Below are positions 26,583-35,749 of a stretch of 64,000 nt of DNA, piece after piece. The stretch lies in NCBI RefSeq assembly GCF_021502675.1, contig NZ_JAKFHA010000002.1, positions 173,670 through 237,669 on the forward strand. The letters are read 5' to 3'. The position numbers and the translations under genes are program-made. This DNA is from Yinghuangia soli (GTDB lineage Bacteria; Actinomycetota; Actinomycetes; Streptomycetales; Streptomycetaceae). Numbering within the stretch: position 1 is the stretch's first letter; each line of letters starts with the position of its first letter. The notes below the pieces were generated by a model. It did no database searches, had not been told where the DNA came from, and was given only the letters and a program-made list of their open reading frames with translations.

Positions 26583-27794
26583 TCAGGCGGCCGCGACCGG
26601 CCCGGTGACGGGGGCCGCGGGCTTGCGGGTCGCGCGGCCGCCCTTGGACAGCTGCACCGACATGTTCATCTTGCGGCTCAGCCGGAACGTCGTGACCGGG
26701 CTCCCGGTGACCGTGTTCTTGTACATGACCGCGGACTTGCCGGTCAGGCAGAAGCGCCCCGGGGTGTCGTCGGCGCGGGTGAACTGGATGACCGCGTCCT
26801 TGCGGCCCAGGCTGACCGGCTGGTGGAAGTACCCGAACCGGAACGGCTTGACCTGCTTGCCGCGCAGCTCGCGGGCGATCGCGTCGGCGGCGTACGCGGC
26901 GGTCGGCAGCCCGCTCTGGCAGGTGCCGTGGATCGGGCCCCAGGCCATGTCGACCGCGGCCGCATCGCCGATCGCCCGGATCTCCGGGTGCGAACGGGAC
27001 TTCAGGGTGGCATCGACCAGGATCAGGCCCTTGCCGTCGACCGCGATGCCGGCATCGGCGGCCAGCCGCGGGACCTTCACGCCCGCGGTCCACAGGCACG
27101 CGTCGAACGGCAGCAGCTCGCCGCCGGACAGCTGCACCGCGTCCGGCAGGATCTTCGCGATCCCGGCGCCGGTCCGGACCTGCACGTCCAGGCGCTCCAG
27201 CGCGCGGTGCAGATGCGCCCGCGCCTTGCCGCCCATCATCGAGCCGACCTCGCCGCGGCTGATCAGCGTGACCTTCAAGTGCGGGTTCTGCTCGGCGATT
27301 TCCGTGGCCGCCTCGATGCCGGTGAGACCGCCGCCGCAGACCGCCACGCGGGCGCCCGGCGCCAGGCCGGCGATGCGGGCCGCGAAGGCTGCGGCCGAGG
27401 TCGCCGCCGGGCCGTCCAGCGTGTACGCGTGCTCGTCGGCGCCGGGTACCGCACTGGTGTCGGTGGTGCTGCCCAGTGCGTAGACGAGCCGGTCGTAGGG
27501 CAGCGTGCCGACGCCGTCGACGGCCACGGTCCGGCGTGCCGGGTCGATCGCGGTGGCCCGGCCCTGCACGAAGCGCACGCCGGTGCCGGTCAGGAGCCCG
27601 GCGATGTCGTGGCCCGGGATGTCCTGGCCGCTCGCCGTCTGGTGGGTGCGCATGCGCTCGGTGAACTGCGCCGACGCGTTGACCAGGGTGATCTCCGCGC
27701 CGCCCCGGCGGGTGCGGTGCGCCAGCCGGATCGCGGCCAGCATCCCGGTGTAGCCGGCTCCGAGGACGACGATCTTCTGCTGCGTGGCGTTCAT
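26583..27794 (-). CDS. NAD(P)/FAD-dependent oxidoreductase (type II NADH dehydrogenase-like)
   Basis: The 403-aa protein has an FAD dinucleotide motif VVLGAGYTGMLAAIRLA at the N-terminus and a second nucleotide motif VAVCGGGLTGIEAATEIAE (about residue 155). DKGLI.VD.TLKSRSHPEIRAIGD-like FAD contacts follow. NDH-2-like enzymes pass electrons from NADH to quinones, usually at the membrane face. The start at 27794 follows AGGGGAG. It is the last gene of a leftward group that also holds ferredoxin and its reductase. Confidence 0.8.
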   Translation of the reverse strand: MNATQQKIVVLGAGYTGMLAAIRLAHRTRRGGAEITLVNASAQFTERMRTHQTASGQDIPGHDIAGLLTGTGVRFVQGRATAIDPARRTVAVDGVGTLPYDRLVYALGSTTDTSAVPGADEHAYTLDGPAATSAAAFAARIAGLAPGARVAVCGGGLTGIEAATEIAEQNPHLKVTLISRGEVGSMMGGKARAHLHRALERLDVQVRTGAGIAKILPDAVQLSGGELLPFDACLWTAGVKVPRLAADAGIAVDGKGLILVDATLKSRSHPEIRAIGDAAAVDMAWGPIHGTCQSGLPTAAYAADAIARELRGKQVKPFRFGYFHQPVSLGRKDAVIQFTRADDTPGRFCLTGKSAVMYKNTVTGSPVTTFRLSRKMNMSVQLSKGGRATRKPAAPVTGPVAAA

Positions 27795-27946
27795 GATGCT
27801 CACTCCCCTGTGCGTGCCCCGCGTCGCGGCGGTGCGGTCCGGTCCGCATCGGTTGCGGTTTCGGAGTGGGGACAAGCGACGCGGGGCAGGCGTGACAGAG
27901 CGGGGATGTGAAGCAGGTCACATGGCTTTCGGCGGTCGGAAGCCGG

Positions 27947-28585
27947 TCACTCCGGCCAGTCGGAGCCCTCGACGATGCCGACGAAGTTCGGGCGCACGTA
28001 GCCGGGCGAGAACCGGTCGAGGACGTCCGCCTTGATGTTGCCGAAGGTGGTGGCGGGCTTCCCGGCGATCCCGTCGGTGAACGCCTGCAGGATGCGGCGC
28101 TTGAAGTCGGGCCGGGGGTGCGCGGCGACCACCGCGGCACGCTCCTCGTCCGAGACCGCGTGGTAGCCGATGCCGAGGACGTCCATCTCCACGCCGGCCG
28201 TGGTCAGCGCGATGACCGGGTGCATGTGGTTCGGGATCTCGGGTGTGGTGTGCAGCGCGATCGCCTCCCAGACGAGGCGGCTGCGGTCGTCGGCGATGCC
28301 GTGCGAGGCGAGGAACGCGCGGGCTTCGTCGGCGCCGTCGATCTCGAAGCGGCGGCCCGAGGCGCGATGCGGTGCGGTGAGGCCGATGTCGTGGAACATC
28401 GCCGCGATATAGAGGAGTTCGGGATCGTGTTCGATATCGAGGCGGCGCCCGTGCAGGGCGCCCCATAGGTAGACCCGCCGCGAGTGGTCGTACAGAAGAT
28501 CGTCGGTGGCGTCGCGTACGAGCTCGGTGGCCTCCTTGGCGAGCTTGCTGTCCGGGATGGCGATGTCGGCTATGCGGGTGCTCAT
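27947..28585 (-). CDS. HD-domain hydrolase, cyanamide-hydratase-like family
   Basis: The 212-aa protein has HSRRVYLWG, then LLYIAAMFHDIGLT with the HD metal pair, and a later EAIALHTTPEIPNHMHP segment with extra His ligands. This is the layout of the cyanamide-hydratase-like branch of HD phosphohydrolases. It follows the ferredoxin reductase by 126 bp on the same strand. The substrate is unknown; true cyanamide hydratase activity is not implied. Confidence 0.75.
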   Translation of the reverse strand: MSTRIADIAIPDSKLAKEATELVRDATDDLLYDHSRRVYLWGALHGRRLDIEHDPELLYIAAMFHDIGLTAPHRASGRRFEIDGADEARAFLASHGIADDRSRLVWEAIALHTTPEIPNHMHPVIALTTAGVEMDVLGIGYHAVSDEERAAVVAAHPRPDFKRRILQAFTDGIAGKPATTFGNIKADVLDRFSPGYVRPNFVGIVEGSDWPE

Positions 28586-28711
28586 GGGGGTCCTTGTCGT
28601 GGCGGCCGGTGGCGAGGTGGCGGGGGCGGGGGTGGCGGGTGGCTTCGGAGGTCGGCGGGGTTCGGTGGCCTGTGGGCTTGGTGGCCGGGGGCTTTGGCAG
28701 CCGACCTGGCA

Positions 28712-29893
28712 TCACGCCCGGGCGAATGCGCTTTCCGCCAGCAGGCGGCGGTGCGCGGCCAGACGACTGTTGCGCCCGATCGTGGCGGCGCCCACGAGGC
28801 GGCCCGCGCGGTGGTAGGTGACCTCCAAGTGGCGTCCGGCCAGGTTGTATTCCGCGGTGCGCTCCTCGTCCGCGATGTCCGGCCGGCCGACCGCGCGCAG
28901 CGTGACGCCGTGCAGGTCGGACCAGAAGGACGGGACGGCGGCGAGCGGTTGCGCGGCGTCGCCGTGGACGAGCGTGCGGGCCGCGACGGCCGCTTGTTCG
29001 ACGGCGTTGCTCCAGTGGCCCAGGGAGTCCGTGACGTCGCCCGCGGCGACGATGCCCGGCAGCGGCGTCCCGTCGGTCGACAGCACGCGCAGCCGTTCGT
29101 CGCAGCGCACGCCGCCGTCCAGCGCGATGCCGGACCCGGCGAGCCATCCGACGTTCGGTACCGCGCCGAGTGCGAGGACTGCGATGTCCGCCGCGAGTTC
29201 CGTGCCGTCGTCCAGGCCGACCGCGGTGAGCCGGGCGCCGCCGTCGAGAACCTCGGCACGGCGCCCGCCGACCACCCGGATTCCGGCCGAGTGGTGCAGA
29301 CCGGCGATGAACTGCGAAGCGGAATAACCGACTTGCCGGAGCAGTGCGCGTTCCTCGGGCACCACCAGCGTGACGTCGAGACCGCATACCCCGGCCGACG
29401 CCGCGATCTCGCTGCCCAGGAACCCGCCGCCCACGACGACCGCCCTGCGGCCCGGGACGAGGGCGGCACGCAGGGCCGCGGCTTCGTCCCGGGTGCGCAG
29501 GGTGTGCACGCCGGCCGGCAGCGGGGTGAGCGCGGCGGGCACGCGGGCGGCAGCCCCGGTGGCGATGACCAGGCCGTCGTAAGGGAGTTCGCGTCCGTCG
29601 GCGAGCCTTACGGTCTTGCCGTACGCATCGAGGCCGACGGCGCGCGTGCCGAGCAGCCAGGTGGCGTCGAGGTCGCCGGGCACCGGGAGGTCGGTTGCGG
29701 TTGCCTGCGCCTTCGCCTGAGCGGCGTACGAAGTCCCCTCCATGAGCGCGCTCTTCAACAGCGGCGGCCGGTCGTACGGCATGTAGGGCTCGTCGCCTAC
29801 CAGGACCAGCGCGCCACCGAACCCTTCGGCGCGCAGCGTCTGCGCGGCCCGCAGGCCGGCCAGCGAAGCACCGGCCACGACGATGCGCTTCAC
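28712..29893 (-). CDS. Ferredoxin reductase, FAD/NAD-dependent
   Basis: This 393-aa protein has GASLAGLRAAQTLRAEGF at the N-terminus, YDRPPLLK, a second nucleotide fold VVVGGGFLGSEIAASA and the late IVAAGDVTDS. This is the BphA4/FdR type that reduces a small ferredoxin for an oxygenase. The GTG start overlaps the ferredoxin stop by 4 bp, so the two are a coupled pair. No P450 or Rieske oxygenase gene lies nearby. Confidence 0.88.
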   Translation of the reverse strand: MKRIVVAGASLAGLRAAQTLRAEGFGGALVLVGDEPYMPYDRPPLLKSALMEGTSYAAQAKAQATATDLPVPGDLDATWLLGTRAVGLDAYGKTVRLADGRELPYDGLVIATGAAARVPAALTPLPAGVHTLRTRDEAAALRAALVPGRRAVVVGGGFLGSEIAASAGVCGLDVTLVVPEERALLRQVGYSASQFIAGLHHSAGIRVVGGRRAEVLDGGARLTAVGLDDGTELAADIAVLALGAVPNVGWLAGSGIALDGGVRCDERLRVLSTDGTPLPGIVAAGDVTDSLGHWSNAVEQAAVAARTLVHGDAAQPLAAVPSFWSDLHGVTLRAVGRPDIADEERTAEYNLAGRHLEVTYHRAGRLVGAATIGRNSRLAAHRRLLAESAFARA

Positions 29894-30090
29894 GGCGAGA
29901 CGCCCTCGATGGCCACGGCCCGGACCGGGCACATCGCCGCCGCGGTGCGGACCTCGTCCAGCCGGTCCGGGGACGGCTCCGCTTCGTAGACGAGGTAATC
30001 GTCGTCGTCGAACGCGAAGACGTCCGGCGCGGCGAAGACGCACTGGCCGTGGCTCTCGCACAGATTCATGTCCACGGTGATGCGCAGCAT
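29890..30090 (-). CDS. Small [3Fe-4S]-type ferredoxin
   Basis: A 66-aa acidic protein with CESHGQC near residues 11-17 and CPVRA near residue 54. The Cys pattern C-x5-C...C-P is typical of the single-cluster [3Fe-4S] ferredoxins that serve actinomycete P450s. AAAGGAAG precedes the ATG at 30090. It passes electrons from the adjacent reductase to an oxidase that is not in the window. Confidence 0.88.
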   Translation of the reverse strand: MLRITVDMNLCESHGQCVFAAPDVFAFDDDDYLVYEAEPSPDRLDEVRTAAAMCPVRAVAIEGVSP

Positions 30091-30146
30091 CGGGCTTCCT
30101 TTCTGCGGTGGTTTGCGGTGCGGGTGCGGTGCGTGTGCGACGGGGG

Positions 30147-31061
30147 TCAGGCGACGGGCGGGTTGAAGCGCGAGTAGTCCGGGGAACTCCAGCGCAGCGG
30201 CAGGGCGTCGGGGATCTCCAGCACGTCGCGGACCGAGAACTCGACGAGGCGCTGGGCGCCCGGCACGCGGGCGATCTCGTCGGCGTCCCAGATGGTCCGG
30301 GCCGTGCCGGAGAGGTGGAGTGCGGTGCCGGTCTCCCAGCCGGGGACCAGCAGGCCCGCCTCGGGGCGGAGTTCCAGGTTGCCGAGGGTCAGGAACATGG
30401 CGTTGCCGACGTAGTCGGGCCAGCGCAGCAGCGTGGGGGACAGGACCCGGAGGAACCCGGGGTTGCCGCCGCGGTGCGACGCGTCGGTGTTGCCTTGTTC
30501 GTCGGCGGTGGCCACGAAGAACGTGTCCGCGGCGCGGATCGCGTCCTGCTGGCGGCCGTCCAGCGCCGTGCCGCGGACGGCCTTGCGGGGGCGGGGAGAT
30601 GCCCCCGCAAGATCGGGGAAGCGGTGGCCGCGCTTCTGGATGTACTTCGGGCAGTTGGAGATGACCTGGTCCAGGTCGACGCGCAGGCCGGTCCCGGTCG
30701 GCGCGGCGCGGCCGTTGATCCGCATGCGGCGCCGGCTGGCGGGCTCGATGGCGATCATGCCCACCTGCGCGGGCCCGGCGAGCAGCGCGGCGAGCGGGTC
30801 CTCGGGCAGCGGCCGGGCGTCGATGAGAAGGGTCTCGGGGTCGGGGACCCGGAGGAATCCGGGCGGGCCGGTCAGCTGGGTGGCCCAGGTGCGTCCGTCC
30901 GCGTCCGTGCCGCCGACCACGATGAGCGGCTGCTCGGCGAGGAACGCCGCGGCCACCGGCGGGATCGTCCCGCCGATCCCGCCGAGCGAGAACGCGGCCT
31001 GGCGGGACAGTTCGGCGCGGTCCTGGACCGCGAGTTCCCCGCGGTGGTACTCGGTTGCCAC
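30147..31061 (-). CDS. Pyridoxamine-phosphate-oxidase-like FMN-binding protein
   Basis: The 304-aa protein contains two stretches resembling the split-barrel flavin fold: AAFLAEQPLIVVGGTDADG.(W)A.Q and AADTFFVATADEQGNTDASHRGGNPGFLRV. A linker, CPKYIQKR, lies between them. This resembles the PPOX-related family found beside flavohaemoglobin or redox genes; it probably binds FMN or F420. GTG start at 31061. It lies 57 bp upstream of ferredoxin on the same strand. Confidence 0.75.
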   Translation of the reverse strand: MATEYHRGELAVQDRAELSRQAAFSLGGIGGTIPPVAAAFLAEQPLIVVGGTDADGRTWATQLTGPPGFLRVPDPETLLIDARPLPEDPLAALLAGPAQVGMIAIEPASRRRMRINGRAAPTGTGLRVDLDQVISNCPKYIQKRGHRFPDLAGASPRPRKAVRGTALDGRQQDAIRAADTFFVATADEQGNTDASHRGGNPGFLRVLSPTLLRWPDYVGNAMFLTLGNLELRPEAGLLVPGWETGTALHLSGTARTIWDADEIARVPGAQRLVEFSVRDVLEIPDALPLRWSSPDYSRFNPPVA

Positions 31062-31163
31062 GGCATTCCTTTCCGTACGAAGCGGTGTGTGCGGGCGGCG
31101 GCGAAGCGTCTTCGATCTGCTGCCGGGTCGTCTGCCGATGGCTTCGGGCCGGCCCCGGGGGCG

Positions 31164-31203
31164 GGTCCGGCCGGCTCCGGGAGTGGCCGGAGCCGGCCGG
31201 ACC
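31164..31203. terminator. 17-bp stem-loop between VOC and PPOX-like genes
   Basis: Arms 31164-31180 and 31187-31203 are perfectly complementary around a 6-nt loop. On the leftward strand it follows the expected end of the VOC gene. It may stop or attenuate transcription into the downstream redox genes. Confidence 0.55.
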
Positions 31204-31254
31204 GCCTGGGGACGTCCGGGGCCGGCCGGGCCCGGGGCCCCCGACGGCCGCGGG

Positions 31255-31710
31255 TGAGAAGAACCCGCAGGTGGGGGCGCCCGCGGTGGGGGCGTCCGCG
31301 GGGTCGGCGCCGGTCGGCGCGTAGATCTCCAGGCGGATGCCGTCCGGGTCGAGGAAGAAGATCCCGCCCGAGGTGCCGTGCTCGCCGTGCGGCACGACGC
31401 CCTCGTGCACGAACGTCGCGCCGATCTCGCGCAGCACGCCCTCGGCGGCCTTGACCTCGTCGATCGTCTCGACCTGGAAGGACAGGTGGTGCAGGCCCGG
31501 GAGCGCGGTCGAGAAGTCCCCGGTGCTCTGCTCCCAGAGCGTGACCAGCAGCTTGCCGTCGCGGCCCAGGAACGCGAACTTCTTCCTGTCCTCCTTGCTC
31601 TCGCCGATCAGGTCGAACTCGAGCGCGGCCTGGTAGAAGGCCACCGAGCGGGCGAGATCGGTGACATTGAGGCCGACGTGGCCGGTCTGGAGTGCCTTCA
31701 GCTTGCTCAT
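31255..31710 (-). CDS. VOC (glyoxalase/dioxygenase-fold) protein, stop codon missing
   Basis: From ATG 31710 (GAGGAA upstream) the protein starts with HVGLNVTDLARSVAFYQAAL and includes GLHHLSFQVET and GIFFLDPDGIRLEIYAP, covering one complete VOC unit of about 150 residues with metal-ligand His/Glu. Homologues I remember end in ..APTCGFF. Here the same TCGFF is followed by TCA, not TGA, and the frame stays open for another ~1.3 kb, through the PPOX gene region and on into ferredoxin. The coordinates mark the recognisable domain. Either a stop was lost or the tail is real. Confidence 0.7.
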
Positions 31711-31978
31711 GCGTGGATTCCTCGGTTTCCGTGGGACGGGCGCCATGGGGTCGGGTGGCCGGGTGCGGGTGGCCGGGTGCGGGCGGCCGCCGCGGCCTGT
31801 GCATGGCCGAGTGCCCTGCCGGTACACGCGTTTCCGCGGCTCGGCCGGGCGGGGCTCCCGCACTTCGGCTCACATCGAACGTATGGGCGCCGCGTACCGC
31901 CTGCGAGGGACCGAACGCGCCACACAGGGGGCCTGACACACCAGCGGGAGCGGGGCCGAGGATCTAGCCTCGGAGACT

Positions 31979-33013
31979 GTGCTCAACGGAACCATCTCCG
32001 CCCGTATGGGGCGCTTCATGGTGGATGCCGCACGCCGGGCCGGAATGCCGCCCGAGCGGCTCGAACGCCTGCCCGGGCTCGAGAACGCAGTGCTCGCCGA
32101 CGAGTTCGTCCGCGTCCCGACGTCGGCCGCCCTGGTGCTGTGGGAGGAGATCGTCGCCGGGCACGCGACCCCCGGCGCCGGGCTGCATGCCGCCGGGATG
32201 GCACCGCTGGGGTCGTTCGGCGTGTGGGACTACCTGTTCACCACGGGGAGCACGCTCGCGGAATCGCTGAGCAGTGCGGGCGGATACATCACCGTGATCG
32301 GCGACCCGCAGGCCGAGCGGATATCCGTGGCGGACGACGGCCGTCTGCTGACCGTCTCGCACACCACCGGTCCGGCGGGTGCGGACGTGGTCGCCGCCAT
32401 CGAGCAGTTCGTCGCCGTGCTCGTCACCCGCCGCGCGACCGAGGCGCTGCGGCGTCCGGTGGCCCCGGTGCATGCCGCCTTCCGGCACCGCGCCCCGGTA
32501 CGCGCGAGCGCGCTCGCCGAACTCGCCGAACTGCTGGGCACCCGCAGCCTCGAGTTCGGTGCCCCCGCGAACTCCGTGACCTTCCTCGCCGACGACGCAC
32601 ACGCTCCGCTGCCGCACGTCCAGCCCGGCCTGCACCAGGTCCTGCGCGACCACGCGGAACTGTCCATCGCCGCGGCCAAACCGGTCCTGACCTGGCACGC
32701 CGTCTTCCGGACCGCGCTGGAGGCGGCCCTGCGCGACACCGACCTGTCGCTGGCCGCCGTCGCCCACCGCATGGGGACCACCCCGCGCACCCTGCAGCGG
32801 CGACTGGGCGAGCACGGCACCACGTGGCGCGACGAAGTCCAGTCCGCCCGCGAGCAACTCGCCCTGGAACTCCTGCGCGACGGGAATCTCCCGCTGCGGA
32901 CCGTTGCCGCGCGTACCGGGTTCAGCGACGCCCGCGCGCTGCGCCGCGCGATGCACAGGTGGCAGGGCGCCCCGCCCGCGGACATCCGAAGAACCTTGGC
33001 CACCCCGGCCTGA
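31979..33013 (+). CDS. AraC-family regulator (OruR-like)
   Basis: The 344-aa protein has an N-terminal arabinose-binding-like domain of the OruR/ArgR type (RLERLPGL, ...WDYLFTTGSTLAE). A C-terminal AraC double HTH follows (LAAVAHRMGTTPRTLQRRL and TGFSDARALRRAMHRWQG). It starts 268 bp from the divergent VOC gene and is the likely activator of the leftward VOC/PPOX/ferredoxin group. The 268-bp gap shows no other recognisable element. Confidence 0.87.
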   Translation: MLNGTISARMGRFMVDAARRAGMPPERLERLPGLENAVLADEFVRVPTSAALVLWEEIVAGHATPGAGLHAAGMAPLGSFGVWDYLFTTGSTLAESLSSAGGYITVIGDPQAERISVADDGRLLTVSHTTGPAGADVVAAIEQFVAVLVTRRATEALRRPVAPVHAAFRHRAPVRASALAELAELLGTRSLEFGAPANSVTFLADDAHAPLPHVQPGLHQVLRDHAELSIAAAKPVLTWHAVFRTALEAALRDTDLSLAAVAHRMGTTPRTLQRRLGEHGTTWRDEVQSAREQLALELLRDGNLPLRTVAARTGFSDARALRRAMHRWQGAPPADIRRTLATPA

Positions 33014-33034
33014 CCCGAATCGCCACGCCGGGCC

Positions 33035-33976
33035 TCACCCCGTCGTCACACCACTGCGATGCTCCTGCGGGCTGATCCCGTACACGCGCTTGAAGGCCGA
33101 ACTGAGCGCGAACCCGCTGCCGTAACCCACCTGCCGGGCAACGGCGTTCAGCGTGGCATCCGATTGCCGCAGCAGATCCGCGGCCAGCGCCATGCGCCAC
33201 TCGGTCAGATAGGTCATCGGCGGCGTCCCCACCGCCGTACGGAAGCACTCGGCGAGCGTCGCACGCGACACTCCGATCGCGGCAGCCAGCCGAGCCAACG
33301 TCCAATCCTCCGCCGGGGCTTCGTGGAACAGCCGAAGCGCCTCGCCGGCCACCGGATGGCTGTGCGCCCGGTACCAGGCCGGGGCCTCGGTCTCGGGCCG
33401 GTCCATCCACGCCCGCAGCACCGAGATGAGCAGCAGGTCGAGCAACCGGTCCAGTACGACGCCTTCGGCCGGCCCCTGCCGGGTGACCTCCTTGGCCAGC
33501 ACCGGGACAAGCGCCGAGTCCCACGTATCCGCCTGCACCACCAACAGCGGTGGCAGCACATCGAGAAGCCGCCGCCCGACCGCACCGACCTCCTCGTACA
33601 CGCCCAGCACCATCTGCACCGACCCGTCGGGATCGCTGCCCCACGTCCGCACCCCGAGCGCCATCCGCTCCCGCAGATCGACACCGTCGGGCGTCATGCA
33701 GCGCTGGCCGGGATGCACGATGACCTGCGGCGACGTCCCGTCCCCATCACTCATGACATACGGATCCGGCCCCCGCACCACGGCAATATCCCCAGGCCGC
33801 AAGCGCACCGGCCGGCCCTCCGCCGGCCGGAACTCCGCCCCACCGCGCAGCATCACCGCGACGCACAGCGGCGACCCGTCCTGCACCCGGATCGACCACG
33901 GCGGGTCCAACACGATCCGCAGCACGAACGCCCCACTGGCCCGCGGCCCTTCCAGCAACCCCGAGAGTGCATCCAC
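33035..33976 (-). CDS. AraC-family regulator with cupin sensor
   Basis: About 313 aa. An N-terminal cupin domain (DPPWSIRVQDGSPLCVAVMLRG) is followed by a C-terminal AraC HTH (ARLAAAIGVSRATLAECFRTA and VGYGSGFALSSAFKRVYGISP). The start is placed at GTG 33976 (VDALSGLLEGP), where the family normally begins; GTG 34006 is possible. It is divergent from an NmrA-like reductase gene, its likely target. Confidence 0.85.
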   Translation of the reverse strand: MDALSGLLEGPRASGAFVLRIVLDPPWSIRVQDGSPLCVAVMLRGGAEFRPAEGRPVRLRPGDIAVVRGPDPYVMSDGDGTSPQVIVHPGQRCMTPDGVDLRERMALGVRTWGSDPDGSVQMVLGVYEEVGAVGRRLLDVLPPLLVVQADTWDSALVPVLAKEVTRQGPAEGVVLDRLLDLLLISVLRAWMDRPETEAPAWYRAHSHPVAGEALRLFHEAPAEDWTLARLAAAIGVSRATLAECFRTAVGTPPMTYLTEWRMALAADLLRQSDATLNAVARQVGYGSGFALSSAFKRVYGISPQEHRSGVTTG

Positions 33977-34057
33977 GCTCCGCACTCTAGACGATCGGAC
34001 ATGCACCCCGGCATCTCAGCCATGGATCGTCCGACCTGCACCCCCAAGACTCGTGTC

Positions 34058-34891
34058 ATGACCACCAACGAGCGCACGACCCTGGTCCTTGGCGGCACAG
34101 GCCGGATCGGCCGCCGCGTAGCCCGCCGCCTCACCGACCGAGGCGTCGACGTACGCATCGGCTCCCGCACCGCCGAACCCCCCTTCGACTGGGAGGACCC
34201 GGCCACCTGGCCCGGAGTCTTCGCCGGCGTCAAAGCCGCGTCCCTCATGTACTACCCGGAGATCGAATGGCCCGGAGCCGCCGACGCCATCGGCACCGTC
34301 GCCCGCCTGGCCGTCGACGCCGGCGTCGAGCGCTTGGTCCTCCTCTCCGCCCGCAACCAGGCGGAAGCCCAGCGCGCCGAGGCCGCCGTGACCGCCCTCC
34401 CCGTCGCCTGGACGATCGTCGCCCCGGCCTCCTTCCACCAGAACTTCGACGAAGGCGTCTTCCGCGCCCCGCTCCTCACCGGCGAACTCGCCCTCCCCGC
34501 CGGAGACAACGCCGACCCCTTCATCGACGCCGACGACATCGCCGACGTCATCACGGCAGCCCTCACCGAACCCGGCCACGCGGGCAAGCGCTACGAACTC
34601 ACCGGCCCCCGCCTCTGGACCTTCGCCGAAGCCGTCGCCGAAATAGCCCGCGCCACCGGCCGCGACCTCCGCTACACCCCCGTCACCCGCACCGAATTCG
34701 CCGACACCCTCACCGCCGAAGGCACCCCCCGCGCCGTCGCCGACCCCCTGGCCACCCTCATCACCGACTACTTCGACGGCCGCAACAGCACCCTCACCGA
34801 CCACGTCGAGCACGTACTGGGCCGCAAACCCCGTGACTTCGCCGACTGGGTAGCCGAGACAGCCCCCACCGGCATCTGGTCCGCCCCCTGA
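34058..34891 (+). CDS. NmrA-like NAD(P)-binding protein
   Basis: This 277-aa Rossmann protein begins TLVLGGTGRIGRRVARRL (NAD(P) motif). It follows the atypical SDR/NmrA pattern (LVLLSARNQAEAQRAEAAV, IDADDIADVITAAL). The substrate is unknown; relatives include quinone-oxidoreductase-like and ergot-alkaloid-like enzymes. Divergent pairing with the cupin-AraC regulator suggests induction by a small molecule. The 225 bp after it hold an inverted repeat. Confidence 0.82.
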   Translation: MTTNERTTLVLGGTGRIGRRVARRLTDRGVDVRIGSRTAEPPFDWEDPATWPGVFAGVKAASLMYYPEIEWPGAADAIGTVARLAVDAGVERLVLLSARNQAEAQRAEAAVTALPVAWTIVAPASFHQNFDEGVFRAPLLTGELALPAGDNADPFIDADDIADVITAALTEPGHAGKRYELTGPRLWTFAEAVAEIARATGRDLRYTPVTRTEFADTLTAEGTPRAVADPLATLITDYFDGRNSTLTDHVEHVLGRKPRDFADWVAETAPTGIWSAP

Positions 34892-34944
34892 CGCGCCCCA
34901 CCGGTGCCTGGTTCGGCCCCGAGCCGACCTCTGGACGAACCGTT

Positions 34945-34977
34945 CCTGTTCCGCAATCGGCATCTGCCCGGAACAGG
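34945..34977. terminator. Inverted repeat between convergent genes
   Basis: CCTGTTCCG and CGGAACAGG are separated by 15 nt. It lies 54 bp after the NmrA-like stop and may end that transcript. Confidence 0.4.
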
Positions 34978-35116
34978 GCACGGTTCCCGCACCGCAGCTG
35001 CATCGCCGATCTACGGAGTGAGCCACCCGCACCTCCGGCAACGGCGTTGTCCGCTGGTGTTGGTGCGGATCACCTGCGTGCGTTGCGGCGCAGGCGGCCT
35101 GCGTGTCCGGCGGCCG

Positions 35117-35749
35117 TCACGGTTCGAAACAGGTAGTGCTGCCTGCCGGGCAGCGGCGGGTGCCGCCGCCGATCAAATGCACTTCCACGTCGGCGTCGTC
35201 CATGCCGGCCTTGTCGAGTGCGGTGCGCAGGTCGGCGAGCGGGGGCACGGGCGGCAGGCCGACGGTTGTGACGGTGATGCGGCCGCCGAGGGCGTCGACG
35301 GCGTTGACGGCCCAGTGCCGCTCCGCGGCCCACTGCTCGGCGACGGGCTTGGCGTCGTCGGCGAGTTGCCGGTCGCGGGCGACCGCAGCGGTGCCGGTGG
35401 TGAGCGGTACGGCGACCAGGAGCAGCATCGCGGCGACGACCGCGAGCGTCTTGCCGCGCAGCTCGCCGACGCGCACGTCGGCCGTTCCGCGGGCGGCGAT
35501 GCGCACGAGGTGGGCCCGGTCGGCGAGGACGACGGCGAGCGCGCTGCCGAGGATCGGGGTCATCAGCGGCGCGACGATCATGGCGCCGATCACCGTGGCG
35601 GTCGAGTCGCCGACCACGCCGGCGGAGGCGATGACGGCGGCGAGGAGCAGGAGGCCCCAGAAACGCGTCGAGCTCGGGCTGCGCCAGGACTTCTCGATGA
35701 ACAGGGCGGCGGTCATGCGCTGGACTGCTGGGGTGTCGACAGCGGGCAT
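35117..35749 (-). CDS. DUF389-type membrane protein, apparently shortened
   Basis: The 210-aa protein has the DUF389 hallmark (FWGLLLLAAVIASAGVV, then DSTATVIGAMIVAPLMTPIL) at about residues 29-67. A third span (TLAVVAAMLLLVAVPL) and a soluble tail with two late Cys follow. DUF389 proteins normally carry several more membrane segments between the second span and the tail, so a central part seems to be missing. AGGAGG precedes the ATG. Function of the family is not established. Confidence 0.7.
   Translation of the reverse strand: MPAVDTPAVQRMTAALFIEKSWRSPSSTRFWGLLLLAAVIASAGVVGDSTATVIGAMIVAPLMTPILGSALAVVLADRAHLVRIAARGTADVRVGELRGKTLAVVAAMLLLVAVPLTTGTAAVARDRQLADDAKPVAEQWAAERHWAVNAVDALGGRITVTTVGLPPVPPLADLRTALDKAGMDDADVEVHLIGGGTRRCPAGSTTCFEP

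Noticed and set aside
29890-31710. A natural VOC-PPOX-ferredoxin fusion protein
   Set aside because: The frame is open throughout, but between the VOC unit and ferredoxin it reads the PPOX gene out of frame as Arg/Pro/Gly-rich sequence. Ferredoxin also has its own ribosome site.
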